Assembly (NCBI GenBank): GCA_019925795.1
Contig: CM034304.1
Coordinates: 4,899,471-4,963,470 of the forward strand
Length of the DNA stretch: 64,000 nt
Direction of reading: 5' to 3'
Source of the DNA: Dendrobium chrysotoxum
Lineage: Eukaryota; Streptophyta; Magnoliopsida; Asparagales; Orchidaceae
The notes under the pieces are model-generated. The model was not told the DNA's origin, did not search any database, and worked only from the letters and a program-made list of their open reading frames with translations. Both the position numbers and the translations under genes were made by a program. The stretch's first letter is position 1, and each line of letters opens with the position of its first letter. This document shows positions 45,346 through 57,869 of this stretch, one piece after another.

Positions 45346-46626
45346 ATGTTGGATATTCAGACTCAGACTTTACAAGGTATAGAATAGATAGAAAAAGTTT
45401 TTTTTTGAGGGGTTGGGGGGAACTCGTAGAGGGACCAACACGTTAATTTAAAAAATGATTACAAGGTCCTTAACAAAAACCTTTAGCTCGCTAATGCTCA
45501 AAATAGCTACAAAAAAAGTTTAAAGAAAACCTTTGAGTCAATGGTTCCCTACAATGAGAGTTAAAAAATATCCTAATAACAATCTTGGGTAGTAAGAAGC
45601 CTAGTCCAAAAAAAGGAATATAAAAATACGGACATTCAGCTCAATCTTCCTGTAAAAGATAATTGATAAGCCCAGAAGATTCAAAATCCCATGAGCCTGC
45701 AAGTGAAAAGGACTGCAAAACCAAAGCATGCATAGGAAAATATAAAAATAGCAAGTAACTTTTCAAGAAAATATTAAATGGAACCAATGAGGATAATAAA
45801 ACCTATGGATGACAAAATTCTAATTGAGAATTATGAATATTGTTATGTTGGAAGCATTCTGGAAGCTCAAGGTTCAAATCCAGTAGTGAAGTAACCGATG
45901 ACAAATAGAAGAGCTGTAACTAGTGTAGATATGAAGCATAAAAACATTGACATAAAGGTAAATAAACATAATCTGATCCATATTGTCGAAAGCCCAAAGG
46001 AGGAAGAAAAACAACCAACCAACACATCTGATAAGTCTCATAATGATCAGTCTCATAACAAAATAGATCCATCCTTTGAAACTGTAATTATTGCCCAGAA
46101 AACTATTTGCTAATAACCAAAAATAGTTAGAAATTAATACAAAGCTGGAAGGATCCCACTCAAAGATAAACCAAAAGATCTCAACAGCAGAAATATAGAT
46201 AGAAAAAGTTTTTCTAGAACCTATCAATTTATAGGGGAATCATTAAATTATTGGTCTAGTAGGAAGCAAAACTCGGTAGCTCTATTCACTATTAAGGCAA
46301 AATATATAGTAGTAAGAAGCTATGTTACTCAACTCTTATGGTTAAGAAAATACATTCTTGACCTTAGACTATCTATAAGGGCCACTCTAATCATGTGTGA
46401 TAATAATAGTGTCATATGCATTTCAAAATATCAAATTAAACACTTCAGCACTAAGCATCAAAAAATTAGACCTCATTTTATTGGAGATATTATAGCCAAG
46501 AGGGATATAGAGCTACATCATGTAGCAACTTAGGATCAACTAGCAGACATTTTCACCAAACCCCTAAACTTCGACACCTTTAGCGCACTGAGAACTAGAT
46601 TGGGTGTTAATGACATTCATGCTTGA
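45346..46626 (+). pseudogene. Cop-C RNase H (split by a 792-bp insertion)
   Basis: GYSDSDFTRYRIDRKS (45350-45397) is interrupted at 45403 and resumes at 46195 with the duplicated bases, then RTYQFIGESLNYWSSRKQ, ALFTIKAKYI, MCDNNSVICISKYQIKHFST, HFIGDIIAKRDIELHHVA and DQLADIFTKPLNFDTF, ending at the TGA at 46624-46626 after NDIHA. The spacing of the Asp and Glu residues fits copia RNase H. One internal stop apart from the insertion. Confidence 0.87.
45403..46194 (-). mobile_element. 792-bp insertion with LINE-type target duplication (processed-transcript-like)
   Basis: The insertion is flanked by a 19-bp duplication ATAGATAGAAAAAGTTTTT (45384-45402, 46195-46213). Its left end starts with T-rich sequence, so it reads as a minus-strand insert with a short A tail. 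This is the signature of LINE-mediated insertion, not of an LTR or DNA transposon. I recognise no LINE or SINE domain in it. A minus-strand open frame (46227-45874) is hydrophobic (IFWFIFEWDPS, IRCVGWLFFFLLWAF), but part of it is flanking RNase H sequence. It could be a retrocopy of a host transcript or a truncated unknown LINE. Confidence 0.6.
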
Positions 46627-47312
46627 CTCAGAGTAAAATTAAAATCAATAACTTATATAGCTTTGTGGTTTATGTGATTTTGTGTTTGTTATGATTTTTG
46701 ATATATTTTTATTTTTATTTTTATTTTTATTTTTATCTATTTATTTGATAATACTAATTTGTAAAGTTTCCTGATCATCATACAAAAAAAAACAAAAAAT
46801 ATTATTCATATCATATTGTACAAACCTCATTCATATTTTATGATCCATAAACTTCTACACATCCTCACCGCTCATAAAATCTACGGTCTAAATCTAACTA
46901 ATAATTGGAGATCATATTGTATGATCACCTATTCATATAGTACAATCCATGTGTCAATAACTATTTGACGAATTTAATTGGCCAATATGAAATTCAAAAT
47001 GTCTTTGTACTATACAAATACCTATTCGTACTATACAAACCTTAAGTCAAAGGTCGTACTAGATGACTCCTCTAGACGAATGCCCTTTGCAAAGATTGTC
47101 TTGTACGATCCTGATCGTACTATATGATTTGACTGCTTTATCTAACATATCATTAAGATCACTTAAGGTCTTCTAATCATCTAGTATGATCTACCATCGT
47201 ATTGTATGCTCTTTTAAAAAATTTATAAATGAGAGGGAATTCTATGGATTGAATCACCCCTTCAAGCTTTCTCTTCCCCTAAGCCTTCAAACCTCCAACC
47301 TTGGTACTTCAT
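46627..47312 (+). other. Cop-C spacer with CGTAC-type motifs
   Basis: Non-coding. A (TTTTA)n microsatellite lies at about 46706-46737. 46790-47220 has GTACTATACAAA, TCGTACTATATGA, ATCGTATTGTATG and similar decayed palindromes, in the same position relative to RNase H and ORF3 as in Cop-A and Cop-B. Confidence 0.55.
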
Positions 47313-48540
47313 ATGGCAAGTGGTAAGCAAGCCATATACTCCAAGGCAGTTTCTCTCGTCATCCTGTTGATGATTTCTTGTGAACAATCGAGGATGAATC
47401 CACATACTAATTGTTCAAGGATGCCCACAATACTCCTTCACGCATCCTAAACAAAGCCATCTTCAATTATTAGGTTATGGACCCCTTCACATCTACCACT
47501 TTTTAATTCCTCTTAACCCTCTCCTTTCCCATCAACTCTGAACTACTATCTAAATTTTTGCAAGCCTTCACGTGTAAGCTGATTTCTCCTTGATGACCAC
47601 CAATGTCTATAGGCATCCTGTTGAAATAACCAAATAGGACCTTGCTTAATACCTATATTTATCCACTGAAGGGGTTAAACTACATAACTTAACATCTAAA
47701 AGAAATTATGATTGGACCACTGTCAATTTATCCCTTAGGAATGCTCCTCTGAACCAACCCAATCCCTTATTCAATCCCTAAATCAAAATATCTTAATCAT
47801 CCAGCATGTTCTTCAAACTTTAATTCTTAAAAACATTGAAGATAGAGTTAATATCACCCTACTTTTATTTGTTGTCACATATTTAATCATGTATAGAACT
47901 ACTTTTGATGAATCCCAAATTCTCATTTTTTATTTTCAAAAACTTACTTCTATTTACCTACGATCAACCCAACTTTAGCATAACCTCATATTAGGACATC
48001 ATGTTATATATGTATTAGATCATAAGTATCAACTTCTATACCCACACCAGCCGACATGTATCCAATATTTTACTTTGATGGCTCCTTTCACATCTTCTTT
48101 TATTGAGACCATGGTGATGAGCCCGAAGAAGAGTAAGAGTTCGTTAAAGAAGGGGGAGAAGCACCTCCAACACCACCTCCAGCTCTAGCACCAATACCAT
48201 CGACAACACTTGCTCACTGGTTCCATTACTTTGACTCAATTGTGGAATGACTTAGCTGACTAGAATGATAATTAGCCACATAATATAAGGAATATACTCA
48301 ACATTAGAAGTGGCTTCACCAGCATCACAAGAATTTTTTGATGCAGTACAAGCTTTATCAATAGAGCATCAAAAGATCCAGTAGATGTATCAACAACAGC
48401 ACCATATGCTCCAACAACACCACCAGCAAATCAAGCAGTAACATGAGGAAGATCAAGCCTAGTTTAGTGACCAATTTTTTACTCTTCTTTAGTATATCTA
48501 GCCATCACCTCTTCCACTACCTAATCAGGAGTCATCTTAC
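47313..48540 (+). pseudogene. Cop-C extra ORF (ORF3), decayed third copy
   Basis: The start MASGKQAIYSKAV at 47313 resembles MASSSKRA of Cop-A ORF3. Later pieces match in order: ILIIQHVLQTLILKNIEDRV (near 47800), TTFDESQILIFYFQKL (near 47900), LGHHVIYVLDHKYQLLYPHQ (near 47990), then a Pro/Gln-rich tail. Frameshifts and stops are many. The third independent copy shows that the ORF belongs to the family and was not picked up once. Confidence 0.65.
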
Positions 48541-48643
48541 TTCTCGGATGTAAGTTCTTTTATAATTTTTTTATTTTCTTATCTTTTTTACTTTTACTTG
48601 TACTTTTTGTTAAATTATGTTATCTCTCTTTTTGGGTGTTAGT

Positions 48644-48765
48644 AAAAGGGAGACTAAGTGTTTGGTTATATTTGCTCATCTGTTTTTTAGCTAAGTTTAT
48701 TTTTACCAATCGTTACATTCTATATGTTTATTTATTAATTTGCATTTCAAATTAAATTTTAAAAA
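48644..48765 (+). repeat. Cop-C polypurine tract and start of its 3' LTR (truncated)
   Basis: AAAAGGGAGAC at 48644-48654, then TGTTTGGTTATATTTGCTCATC from 48659, which aligns loosely with the Cop-B LTR start GATTTGGGTACATTTGTTTATTC. The LTR is cut at about 48765, where Cop-E sequence begins in the opposite orientation. Confidence 0.55.
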
Positions 48766-48767
48766 TT

Positions 48768-50025
48768 ATTAGATTCATCAAATACTACATGAGTGGTTTC
48801 TTCTACCACTACTGTCATTTTATTAAAAGTTCTAAAAGATTTTCCAGTATTTGAGTATCCTAGGAAAACTACTCCATTAGATTTGCGGTCAAACTTTCCA
48901 AGAAGAGATTTCCCATTATTTAGAATGAACACTTTACATCCAAAGACATGAAGGTGAGAGAGGTTGGGTATCCTACCCTTAAGGATTTCATAGGGTGCCT
49001 TGTTTAGCTTGGATCTAACATTAACCCTATTCAGAACATAATAGTATGTGTTTACCAGTTCTATCCAGAAGTATTTAGGAAGTGAGTATTCAGCTAACAT
49101 TGTTCTAGTGGCTTCTACTAAGGTTCTATTCTTTCTTTTAGCTACCCTATTCTTTTGAGGGGTTGTAGGAGTTGAAAAGTTATGGTATATCCCTTGCTCC
49201 TTATAGTAAGAATCAAATTATTCATTTCCAAATTCTCCACCATTATCACTGTGAATGGTTAGAACTTCATAGCCTAGCTTTCTCTGAATACAAGTGGAGA
49301 ATGTCCTAAACTCCTCAAATGATTCACTTTTATGAGATAATAATCTAACCCAAGTAAACCTCGAGAAATTATTAACAATCACATACCTAAAGACTTTTCC
49401 TCTTGCGCTTGCAGTGCTAATGGGTCCAAAGAGATCCATGTGAAGGACTTCTAAAGGTTTGCTAGTGTTAATGTCCTTAATTGAGTGGAAGGAGGATTTT
49501 ACATGCTTTCCTAACTGATAGGCATCACACAGGTGGTCCTTAGTGAATTGTAGTTTGGGTATTCCTCTCATTACATTTTTTGGGTGATTTTTCTAAGATT
49601 TTTTATGCTTACATGACATAATCTTCTATGTCATTACCAGGATTTATTAGCAAGAGTTTTTAGGTAAAGAGAAGTAGCAGAAGCAATGCAATTCTGATCA
49701 AGCATGTAAATATTGATAATTTTTTTCCTTTTAAAATAGTATTTCCATTTACGCTAATCATGCAGCTAGTAGATAAAAATTTTATGCTGAAGATTTTATG
49801 ACGGAGTTAGCTAATGCTGAGTAAATTATGTTTTAAGCTATCTACTAGTAAAATATTATCAATCATGAAACTTTTTGTGTTGTGAATTATATCTGATCTA
49901 ACCACCTTCCTGGTGGTCTTATCTCCAAGTATTATCTAGCCCCTGCCTTGGCCTCCAGCATAATAAATTACTTTATATCTATAGTCATGTGCTTTGAACA
50001 TCCACTATCGTCGTACCACATGCTC
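48768..50025 (-). pseudogene. Cop-E protease remnant and integrase
   Basis: The protease near 50025-49780 keeps the order SGCSKHM-like, TTRKVVRSDI, FMIDNILLVDSLKHNLLSIS. Integrase: LCDAYQLGKHVKSSFHS (a Cys ligand is Tyr), HMDLFGPISTASARGK, IHSDNGGEFGNE (second Asp intact), then YFWIELVNTYYYVLNRV, HVFGCKVFILNNGKSLLG and ETTHVVFDESNN, where it is cut. Stops separate 49571-49218 from 49100-48768. Confidence 0.86.
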
Positions 50026-51809
50026 TCACAGGGCCTTTTGTGAGAGCAACCCTACAAAATCATCAAGGGTTATATTTAGTAACCCTAAGAAGTTTGGGTT
50101 CCACCTTATCGATTGAAAGATGATATGTTCGCATGCTATGTTGTGGTCCATGTAATTTTTTCTCCATACCAAATGTGTTCTTTGATGGATAGTGCCAGTG
50201 CGAGAGATATGTCCTAGCATGCCACTAGAAAAATATCTAACTCCTGGGAATGGATTTATAAGTCTATTTGAGTTATGGTGCCTCTTTCTAGGTTTAGATG
50301 ATGCATGTTGTGTTGATCTTTTATTATCTATAACAGAAGTTAATTTTTCTTGCACAAATCATTTGCACTTTTCCATAATTAAATTATCAACTTTTAATGC
50401 ATGCTCCTTCTTATCAACTTCATCTAAATATGCTTTTAATTCATTAAATGAATCTTTTAATTCAATATGAGATGCTTTTAAGGAATCATGCTCAGTCGTT
50501 AAGTTAAGATCGGTTGTTCAATGCATTAAATTCATCAAGTAAGACCATATGATTATTATCCAAAGTAGAGTGGTCTTTTCTAAGGATTTCGTGTTCTTTT
50601 TGAAAAATTAGAATTAAGGCATGTATACATTTTCTTTAGCTTCCTATAAGGATTATGAATTTTTTTCAGAAACTTCAAATAGTTCATCCTAGGAAAGCTG
50701 ACATACCTCCTCTTAATTGAAATGATAAAGATGGTTATCTGCCATTAAGCACAGGTTGGTTAACTCCTCTTCAGCTTCTGTCTCAAATGATTTTAAAGCT
50801 GAGTCTTTCCAAAAAGCCTTTTGAGTTTGTTGCTTACTCTTTTTGAATTTTACTTTTTCTTCACCCGTTTCCTTGATTGGGTAAGCTTTAAGATTTGGAC
50901 AATCAGTCTTCATCTTCCCTGGCTTCCTGCATTCAAAATAGATGACATCAAAAGAAGCCTTGAAATTTTTATTACATTTAACTTTATTCCATTACTGACG
51001 ACATGTTTTCTTTTTCTTCAAAAAGCTTTGAATTGTCTTGTCATCAGGATAATGTCATCATCACCATCAGATAAAGAGTTGTCACTTTCAGAATAATTAG
51101 CCTTTAAAGAAACTATTTTTTCTTTTCATTTCCCATCAGCATTAATCTGCCTCTGACTAACTCCTTGCACGTAAGCAATGAGTGATCCAAGTAATTTATT
51201 AATAGAATAAACATTCAGAACCTTGTATTCAGTAATACCATTAATTTTGGCATCAAAGGAACTACGTAAATAACGTAGAATTTTATTAAACTTTTTAAAA
51301 TTAGTAAGTTCTCTACCTAATGCATGCAGGGATGTGATAATTTGGGTAAACCTAGTATACACTTTAGAAATAGACTCACTAGGTTTCATGTGAAATAGGT
51401 TATAATTATGGTGTAGAATGTTCAACATAGGTTATTTTACTTCATTTGTTCCTTAATAGGTTATGCAAAGTTTATCCCAAATTTCTTTTTCAGTTTTGCA
51501 AGTAAATACACACATGTAATCTTTAGATTTTAACACATAGATAAAATAGTTTAAACATTTTGTATTGAGTTGGGCTAAATCTCTATCATCTATACTCCAT
51601 TCAGAAAAAGGCATTTCAGTTTTAATCCCATTTATAAAATATGAAAGTGTAGAATATTCTTTATGAACTAGCATCCATATGCGATAATGAATAGATTGTA
51701 AGAAAGTAGACATACAAATTTTCCAAAAATTAAAAGTAATATTAACAAATAATGGTGGTCATGTAATTGAATACTCTTTAGCAGTATTATTATTACCAAA
51801 AGTAGCCAT
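50026..51809 (-). pseudogene. Cop-E gag
   Basis: The start MATFGNNNTAKEYS is at 51809. Capsid block: FWKICMSTFLQSIHYRIWML, TCKTEKEIWDKLCITY, TRFTQIITSLHALGRELTNF. Acidic ESDNSLSDGDDDIILMTRQF is followed by a damaged knuckle (YFECRKPGKMKTDCPNL; first Cys is Tyr and His is Met), KKSKQQTQKAFWKDSA, and the coiled-coil region (50700-50400) that Cop-A has lost. 50355-50026 has LINPFPGVRYFSSGMLGH. Several stops. Confidence 0.84.
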
Positions 51810-51854
51810 GGATCTTTTTTCAAAAGTTTTCTAAAACTCAGTTTTTGAAAACTA

Positions 51855-51865
51855 CTCTGATACCA
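51855..51865 (-). promoter_or_regulatory. Primer-binding site, Cop-E
   Basis: The minus strand reads TGGTATCAGAG, then T instead of C at the last position, two bases inside the LTR end (51868). Confidence 0.88.
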
Positions 51866-51867
51866 CC

Positions 51868-52800
51868 TGCAAGTTTGTGCAGGTTGTTAAACCTAAAGAA
51901 AGTAGCCCAAGGCTAAGCAAAAGGGGGGGTGTGAATTGGTTATTTAAACATTTTTAAAAAAATAAAAGAACCTTAATTCCATTAATGTGGCACAAAATTA
52001 AAATTATCATAATAAAAATTTAAAGTTTGTCAACCACACAGTAAACCATAAAAAATAAAAATGCGGGATAAGAAAAATAAAACCCACAAAAATTTATAGT
52101 AGTACGGGCCAACCTGACCTACATCAACTCCTTGGAAACCTCCTTTCAAGGTATTGCACTAAAAGTAGTGACTCTCCTTTTTACCCCCACATCAAGGTGG
52201 AGAAGCCCTTACCAAATCTTTTTCACTAACCCGGTGAAGGCAGAGAACCTAGAATCCTTTCCCTCCTAATGAAGGAAGAGAACCTATAATCTTTTTTTAC
52301 TCTCTTGGTGAAGGCAGAGAACCTACAATACATTTTCTCCCTTATGGAGATGGCAAAGAAGCGGGACTATTGCTACAAAATGTCTTTTTAGAGCCTCCAA
52401 AGAATCATGGTAGAAGCTTAAAGAAAATAAGGAAGAATCTTGCTTGGAGTAACCTTATGAATCCCTCAAAAATCTTCCTTACAAAAATCTCTCCCTCTCT
52501 TCTCTCTCCCAGGGCTCTCCTATGCACCTCTTCGCTTCCTCAGAAAAATACTTAGCAGCCAAAAGTCTCTCCTTAAAATAAGACTATATGAGATTTTTAA
52601 ATAGAGACCCTCCAAAAAATCTCCTAAATTTCAATTAGGTGCTTCAAATCATCAAGTACGATCCAAGATCGTACATTACGATTAGTTTAAAATAGAACTT
52701 TCAGCCAGTACGACTTATAACCCACTATACTATCAATTTAAGTATTTATATTGATTGTCCAATACGATTGGGGACATCATCCAGTTATAATGCCAGAGAA
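51868..52800 (-). repeat. Cop-E 5' LTR, partial
   Basis: It begins (LTR end) TGCAAGTTTGTGCAGG, has the GGGGGGGTGTGAATTGG block at about 51924 and a GGTGAAGGCAGAGAACC array (about 52200-52340), the Cop-E form of the 36-bp LTR repeat. Decayed GTACGATCCAAGATCGTAC palindromes lie at 52655-52680. It is shorter than the 1.6-1.7 kb of other copies, so it is truncated. Confidence 0.75.
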
Positions 52801-55135
52801 TCAAAGGAAAAAAAATAATGAGTGGGAAAGGTGCATTGTCCTTGTGTCTATGGAATGATTAGCTTATATTCAACTAATCCAAAGCTTAAGGGTTGTTTAA
52901 GAGATGTTTAAGATTGTTCTAGAATAGGTTTAAGCTGCTAGAATCCATGGGATTTGAAGTGGAGAGGGTTAAAAGAGAGATTTGACCATTTAATGCCTCT
53001 TAAGGGTTTCCTTCACTCTTTGACTGGTCAAAGAGCCAAATAATGCTTAGGTGGCATGAGGGGAGCTTGGAGCTATTGGTAGAATGGATTCAAAGGGATT
53101 TAAGGGGTTAGATTAAATATAAGACCAAACTAGTGAGTGGGCAAGTTGATTTGACCAAATCTTAATGGTTGACTAGGTTCAAATGCCCATGATTTGACTC
53201 AAGAAAAATCTTGATAGGTTTAGAATATCATTTAAAATAGATTTGAGGGCTAGATTGGCTTATGTTTGAAGTGGGGATTAAAATGTTCAAAATGTGGAGG
53301 TTTGACCAAGTATAAAGAGTTGACTTGGTCAAACCCATATTGGTAGGCCTCAAGCTAATTTAAATGAATTTGAATATTAGCTTGAAATGGGTTTGAGAGT
53401 TTTTAAAGGTTTGATTTGGATTAAACTTGGATATGAGTCCTTAAAGGGCCCATATTAACTTGAGTTAAACTGAACTGGGTTTAGTTGACCAAGTTAACTA
53501 GTGACTGGGTCATGGTGACCAGTCCAACCCAAATTATCAAGGGCATGTTTGAGGAAGTTTGAGTGAGATTTGGATGCATATGAGGTTTGATTCAAAATTG
53601 AGAAGCTTAAGGGCTTGAACTGGTCAACCTGGGTTGACTTGGTCAACAAGGTTGACCCAGGTCTAGGGTTTGAGCTGAAGAAATTAAAAATGATATTTAA
53701 AGTCTGGCAGAAGGGGTTTGATGGATTAAAATGATCATTTGGTCAAAAATACCTATTTGGTTTAATGGGTCAACCCAGGTTGACTTGGTCTACAAAGTTC
53801 ACCCAGGAGCTAGGAATGGGCTCAAGAGATTCAGTTTGATATTTGAAAATTGTTGGAAGTAGTTTTAAGCAATTTTGAGGTCGTTTGATTTGAAATGTGC
53901 ATTTGAACCCCTAAGGGATATTTTGGTCATTTTGACCCCGGGTCAACTGGGAGTCAAAGTGGGTCCAACAAAATGCAGTTTAATGTTCAAGAGGGATCAA
54001 GGGTTTGGATATGATTAGAGGCTTTGGGTAAGTCTCTATGGTCAAAATCCACTGGGTGGCAGGTCTAGTGGCATAGGCTATAAATATTTAAAGGTTTATA
54101 GCCTTTTGAAATCAATTCAATTTTTGGGGTTAGAAACCTCAAAATGAGCTCAAATTTGGAGGGTTGCTTCTAGAGACATGTCACATTAGTAAGCAATTGA
54201 TAGACCCTAAATCAGAGGTCATTTGATAGGGTTTTGAAGTGTTCAAAAATTCATTAAAAAAAGCTTTCAGGACCTAAGCCTTTAGTCTTAGATTTGAGTC
54301 TGGATTTCTAGTTTTTAGCTGGATTTTAAGTTTGATTTATAGGGTTTGAATTACCTAAATCATTTACAATCATTTAGGTGGTTATAGATGATTAGATAAG
54401 ATTAATGTCAGGTCAGAGGCTATAGCAACTGGATCTAGGTTATTTAAAGGTCAGGATTGGTCAGAGGTTTGAATTGAATTGAACTCTTGAATGATTTGAG
54501 TCTTGAATAGATTCATTTAAAATCTAGAATGGTCTTGATTTGAATAGATCTGAGGTCTTGATTGACCCTAGATCTAGGTAGATCTAGGACCTGAGTAGAT
54601 CATAGGGTATGAATCCTAGAAGGATCCTAGAGTCTAGGAGTCCTAAGGTCTGGAGTTTATAAGAATTCTAGGACCTAAGTAGATCATAAGATCTAAATTT
54701 TTAAAAGGATCCTAGTGTCTAAAGTAGGTCCTAAAGTCCTAGATAAGTTTGGAGATTGAATCTAGATTGAACTAAGATCTACATTAATTAGAGGATAAAA
54801 TTATCTTGAGATTCAGATTAATATAAGATATTAAATTGATCCTAGGGTCTAGAGTAGGTCCTAGAGCCAAAGAAGATCATATGATCTAGAGTCTGGTAGA
54901 ATCCTAGGGTCTAGAATAGATCCTAGGGTCTAGAGTTAAGGAGGATCCCAGAGTTTAGATTAACCTGGAGTTTGATTGAATTGAGTTTAAAATTAATATG
55001 GGATTAAGATTGATTTAAATCTGGATTGATATTAAAGTCTGGACTGATCTAAGATTAGATTGATCTTAGGGTCAAGATTGATCCTAAGGATTGAAAAGAT
55101 CCTAAGGTCTGGATTGGTCCTGTTGACATCATAAA
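52801..55135. other. Non-coding region with nested palindromic words
   Basis: No gene. 53000-53820 repeatedly uses GTTGACTTGGTCAAC and CCAGGTTGAC; around 53625-53662 these form an inverted pair (CCTGGGTTGAC ... GTTGACCCAGG). 54560-55120 is a degenerate repeat of about 84 bp built on GATCCTAGGGTCTAG, GGACCTAAGTAGATCATA and GATCATATGATCTAG, several of which are themselves palindromes. It might be the internal part of a non-autonomous LTR element, but I cannot fix its ends. Confidence 0.45.
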
Positions 55136-57869
55136 AAAATGAGGTCAAAAAATGGACCCCCAGTATGTGTAATAGAATGAAGTTCTATTGTAGATATTGG
55201 CATTGACCGAATAAAATCATCAAGTCTGGAGTTTCTATCCTAAGGGGAAGCAAAATTTTATCCCTAGGGAATCGAGTTTTGAATTGATACTAGGGTAGTG
55301 CTGAGGAAAGCATACTCTACCACTAGTGGGTCTTGTCCTAAGGGAAAGGAAGAGTCTATCCCTAAAGGAGAAGAAAGTCTCAGGTATCATATAGGAAGGA
55401 AGAACTCTTTACTATGAAGGATTGAATCTAGATTTGATTCTAAGGGAAAAGAAATCCTAACCTTAGAAGATTGAGTTTAAAATTGAAACTAGAGTAGTGC
55501 CACGAGGGGCGTGCTCTACCATTAGTCTATTTAATCCTAAAGAAGGGAAGAAAACTTATCCTTATAGGAAGAGAAGACCTGGGCCACTGTATAGTAAGGA
55601 TGAATTCCTAACTATAGAGGGTCGAGCTTGAGTTTCGATTCCAAAGGAAGGGGAAACCTAACCCTAGATTATTGAGTTTGAACTTAATTCTAAGGGAAGA
55701 TAAAATCTATTCATAGAAAACTTGAGTTTGAATAGATGCTAGGATAATGCCACGAGGAGCGTACTCTACCACTAGTAGATCTAATCTTAAGGAAGGAAAG
55801 AAAACCTATCCTTAAAGGACAAGAAGATCTGGGTGATCCTATTGGAAGAATGAACACGTAACTATAAAGGATCGAATTTAGATTTGATTCTAATGAAAAG
55901 GAAACCCTAACCTTAGAAGATTGAATTTGAAATGATACTAGGGTAGCGCTGGGGGCAGCGTACTCTACCACTAGTAGATCTGGTCCTAAGGGAAGGAACA
56001 TCTAACCCTAAGGAAGTTGAATGATCATATAGGAAGGAAAAACTCCTAACTAAAAAGGATCAAAGTTGAATTTTGATACTTGGGTAGTGTCACGAAGGGC
56101 GTATCTACCACTAGTGGATATAATCCTAAGAGAAGGAAGAGAAACATATCCTTAAGGAAAAGATGATTGAATTCAAGAAATTGAAATTGAAATTGAAATT
56201 GAAATTATGGAGTTTAATCATATGGTAAAGAGAATACTTAACCCTAAGGAGAAGAGAACCTGTATGATCCTATAGGAAGAAGGAACTTCTAACTATAGAG
56301 GATTGATTTTGAATTTGATACTAGGGTAGTGTTACGAAGAGCGTACTCTCCCACTATTAGATCAAATCCTAAGGGAAGGAAGAAGAACCTAGCCCTAAAG
56401 AAAAGAAGGTTTGATTTTGTAACTTGAAATTGAATCCAAGACGGTGCCATAGAGGACTTACACCATCACTGGGAAGTCTAATCCCAAGGGAAGGAAGAAG
56501 AGCCTAACCTTAAGGAAAAGAAAGTTTAGCTTTGGAATTTGAAATTGAATTCAGGAAGGCGCCACAGAGGACTTACTCCATCACTTGGGAGTCTAATCCT
56601 TAGATAAGGAGAATACTTACTCTATGGAAAAGAGAACTGGATGATCTTATAGGAAGAGAGTATTACTTTCTATAGGAGATCAGGCTTAAAGTTTTGAATT
56701 TTGAAACTAGGACAGTGCCATAGAGGGCGTTATCCATCACTATGAAATTTAATCCTAAGGAGAGAAAACATCTAACTTTAAGGAGAAAGAAGCTGGAGGA
56801 CCCTGTGGGAAGGAAGCATTAGTTCCCATAGAATGTCGGATCTAGATTTTGAACCTAGGATGGTTCCATGGAGGGCTTGCTCCATTACTAGAAGATCTAA
56901 TCCTAAGGAAAGAAAGCACGATGACTCACATTTATCCTTAAGAAAAAGAAAACCGGAGGACCCTGAGGGAAGGAAGCAATGCTTCCCACAGAAGGTCGGA
57001 TCTAGATTTTGAATCTAGGATGATGCCATGTAGGGTGTGCTCCATCACTAGAAGATCTAATCCTAAGGAAAGAAAGCACGATGACTCACATCTGTCCTTA
57101 AGAAAAAGAAAACTGGAAGATCCTATCAGAAGGAAGCATTGCTTTGCACAGAATTTGGTCTGGATTTTTAATTAGGATGGTGCCACAGAGGGCATGCTCC
57201 ATCACTAAAAGATCTAATCCTAAGGAAAGAAAGTATGATGACTCACATTTATCCTTATGGAAAAGAAAATTGGAAGACCCTGTGGGAAGGAAGCATTGCT
57301 TCTCACAGAAGGTCAAATCTGGATTTTGAACCTAGGATGGTGCTACTGAGGGCGTGCTCCATCACTAGAAGATCTAATCCTAAGGAAAGAAAGCATGATA
57401 ACTCACATCTGTCCTTGAGAAAAAGGAAACTGGAGGCAACTAGGCTGGTGCCACGAAGGGCATACTCCACCACAAGTACTTCTTGTCCCAAGGAAAGGAA
57501 GAATCCTAACCTTGAGGAAAAGAAAATTAGAGGGAGTTGGAGTGGTGCCACGAAGAGCATACTCCATCACTAGCATGTCTAATCCTAAAGAAAGAAAGAA
57601 TCCTATCCTGAAGGAGAAGAAAACTGGAAGAAACTAGGATGGTGCCATGAAGGGCGTACTCAACCACTAGCACATCTAATCCTACGGAAAGGAAGAATCC
57701 TATCCTAAAGGAGAAGAAAACTGGGTGGAGCTAGGGTAGTTCCACAAAGGATGTACTCTACCACTAGTTGATGGTCATATGGGGAGGAAGCTTGCTCAAT
57801 ATAGAGGACCACAACTGGAAGAAAACTAGGATGGTGCCACAAAGGGCGTACTCCCCCACTAGCAAGTGC
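55136..57869 (+). repeat. Array of composite hairpin modules
   Basis: About 18 degenerate copies of a compound unit spaced 95-250 bp apart. Each has (a) a core of the form GGTGCCACGAAGGGCGTACT followed by CCACCACTAG (for example near 55297, 55497, 55747, 57446, 57543, 57831), with GGTG/CACC ends able to pair; (b) TCCTAAGGA, a purine-rich loop and TCCTTAAGG; (c) in many copies GATC, a left arm, AAGGAAGCATTG, a right arm, and GATC. No protein frame persists through the copies; open frames at 57100-57570 are by-products of the repeat. Confidence 0.75.

Larger units (their letters stand above)
48766..52800 (-). mobile_element. Cop-E: 5' half of a copia element
   Basis: A minus-strand fragment from the 5' LTR through gag and protease into the integrase, cut near 48766. 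RT, RNase H and 3' LTR are absent. It joins Cop-C head-on at its low end. The upper limit of the LTR is unclear (about 52700-52810). Confidence 0.82.

Noticed and set aside
45871..45881. GGTTCAAATCC, a pol III B-box match, in the 792-bp insertion
   Set aside because: It is on the strand opposite to the A tail and has no A box at the right distance, so a SINE promoter is not supported.
57098..57573. Open frames on both strands in the hairpin array
   Set aside because: By-products of the repeat units; not maintained between copies.
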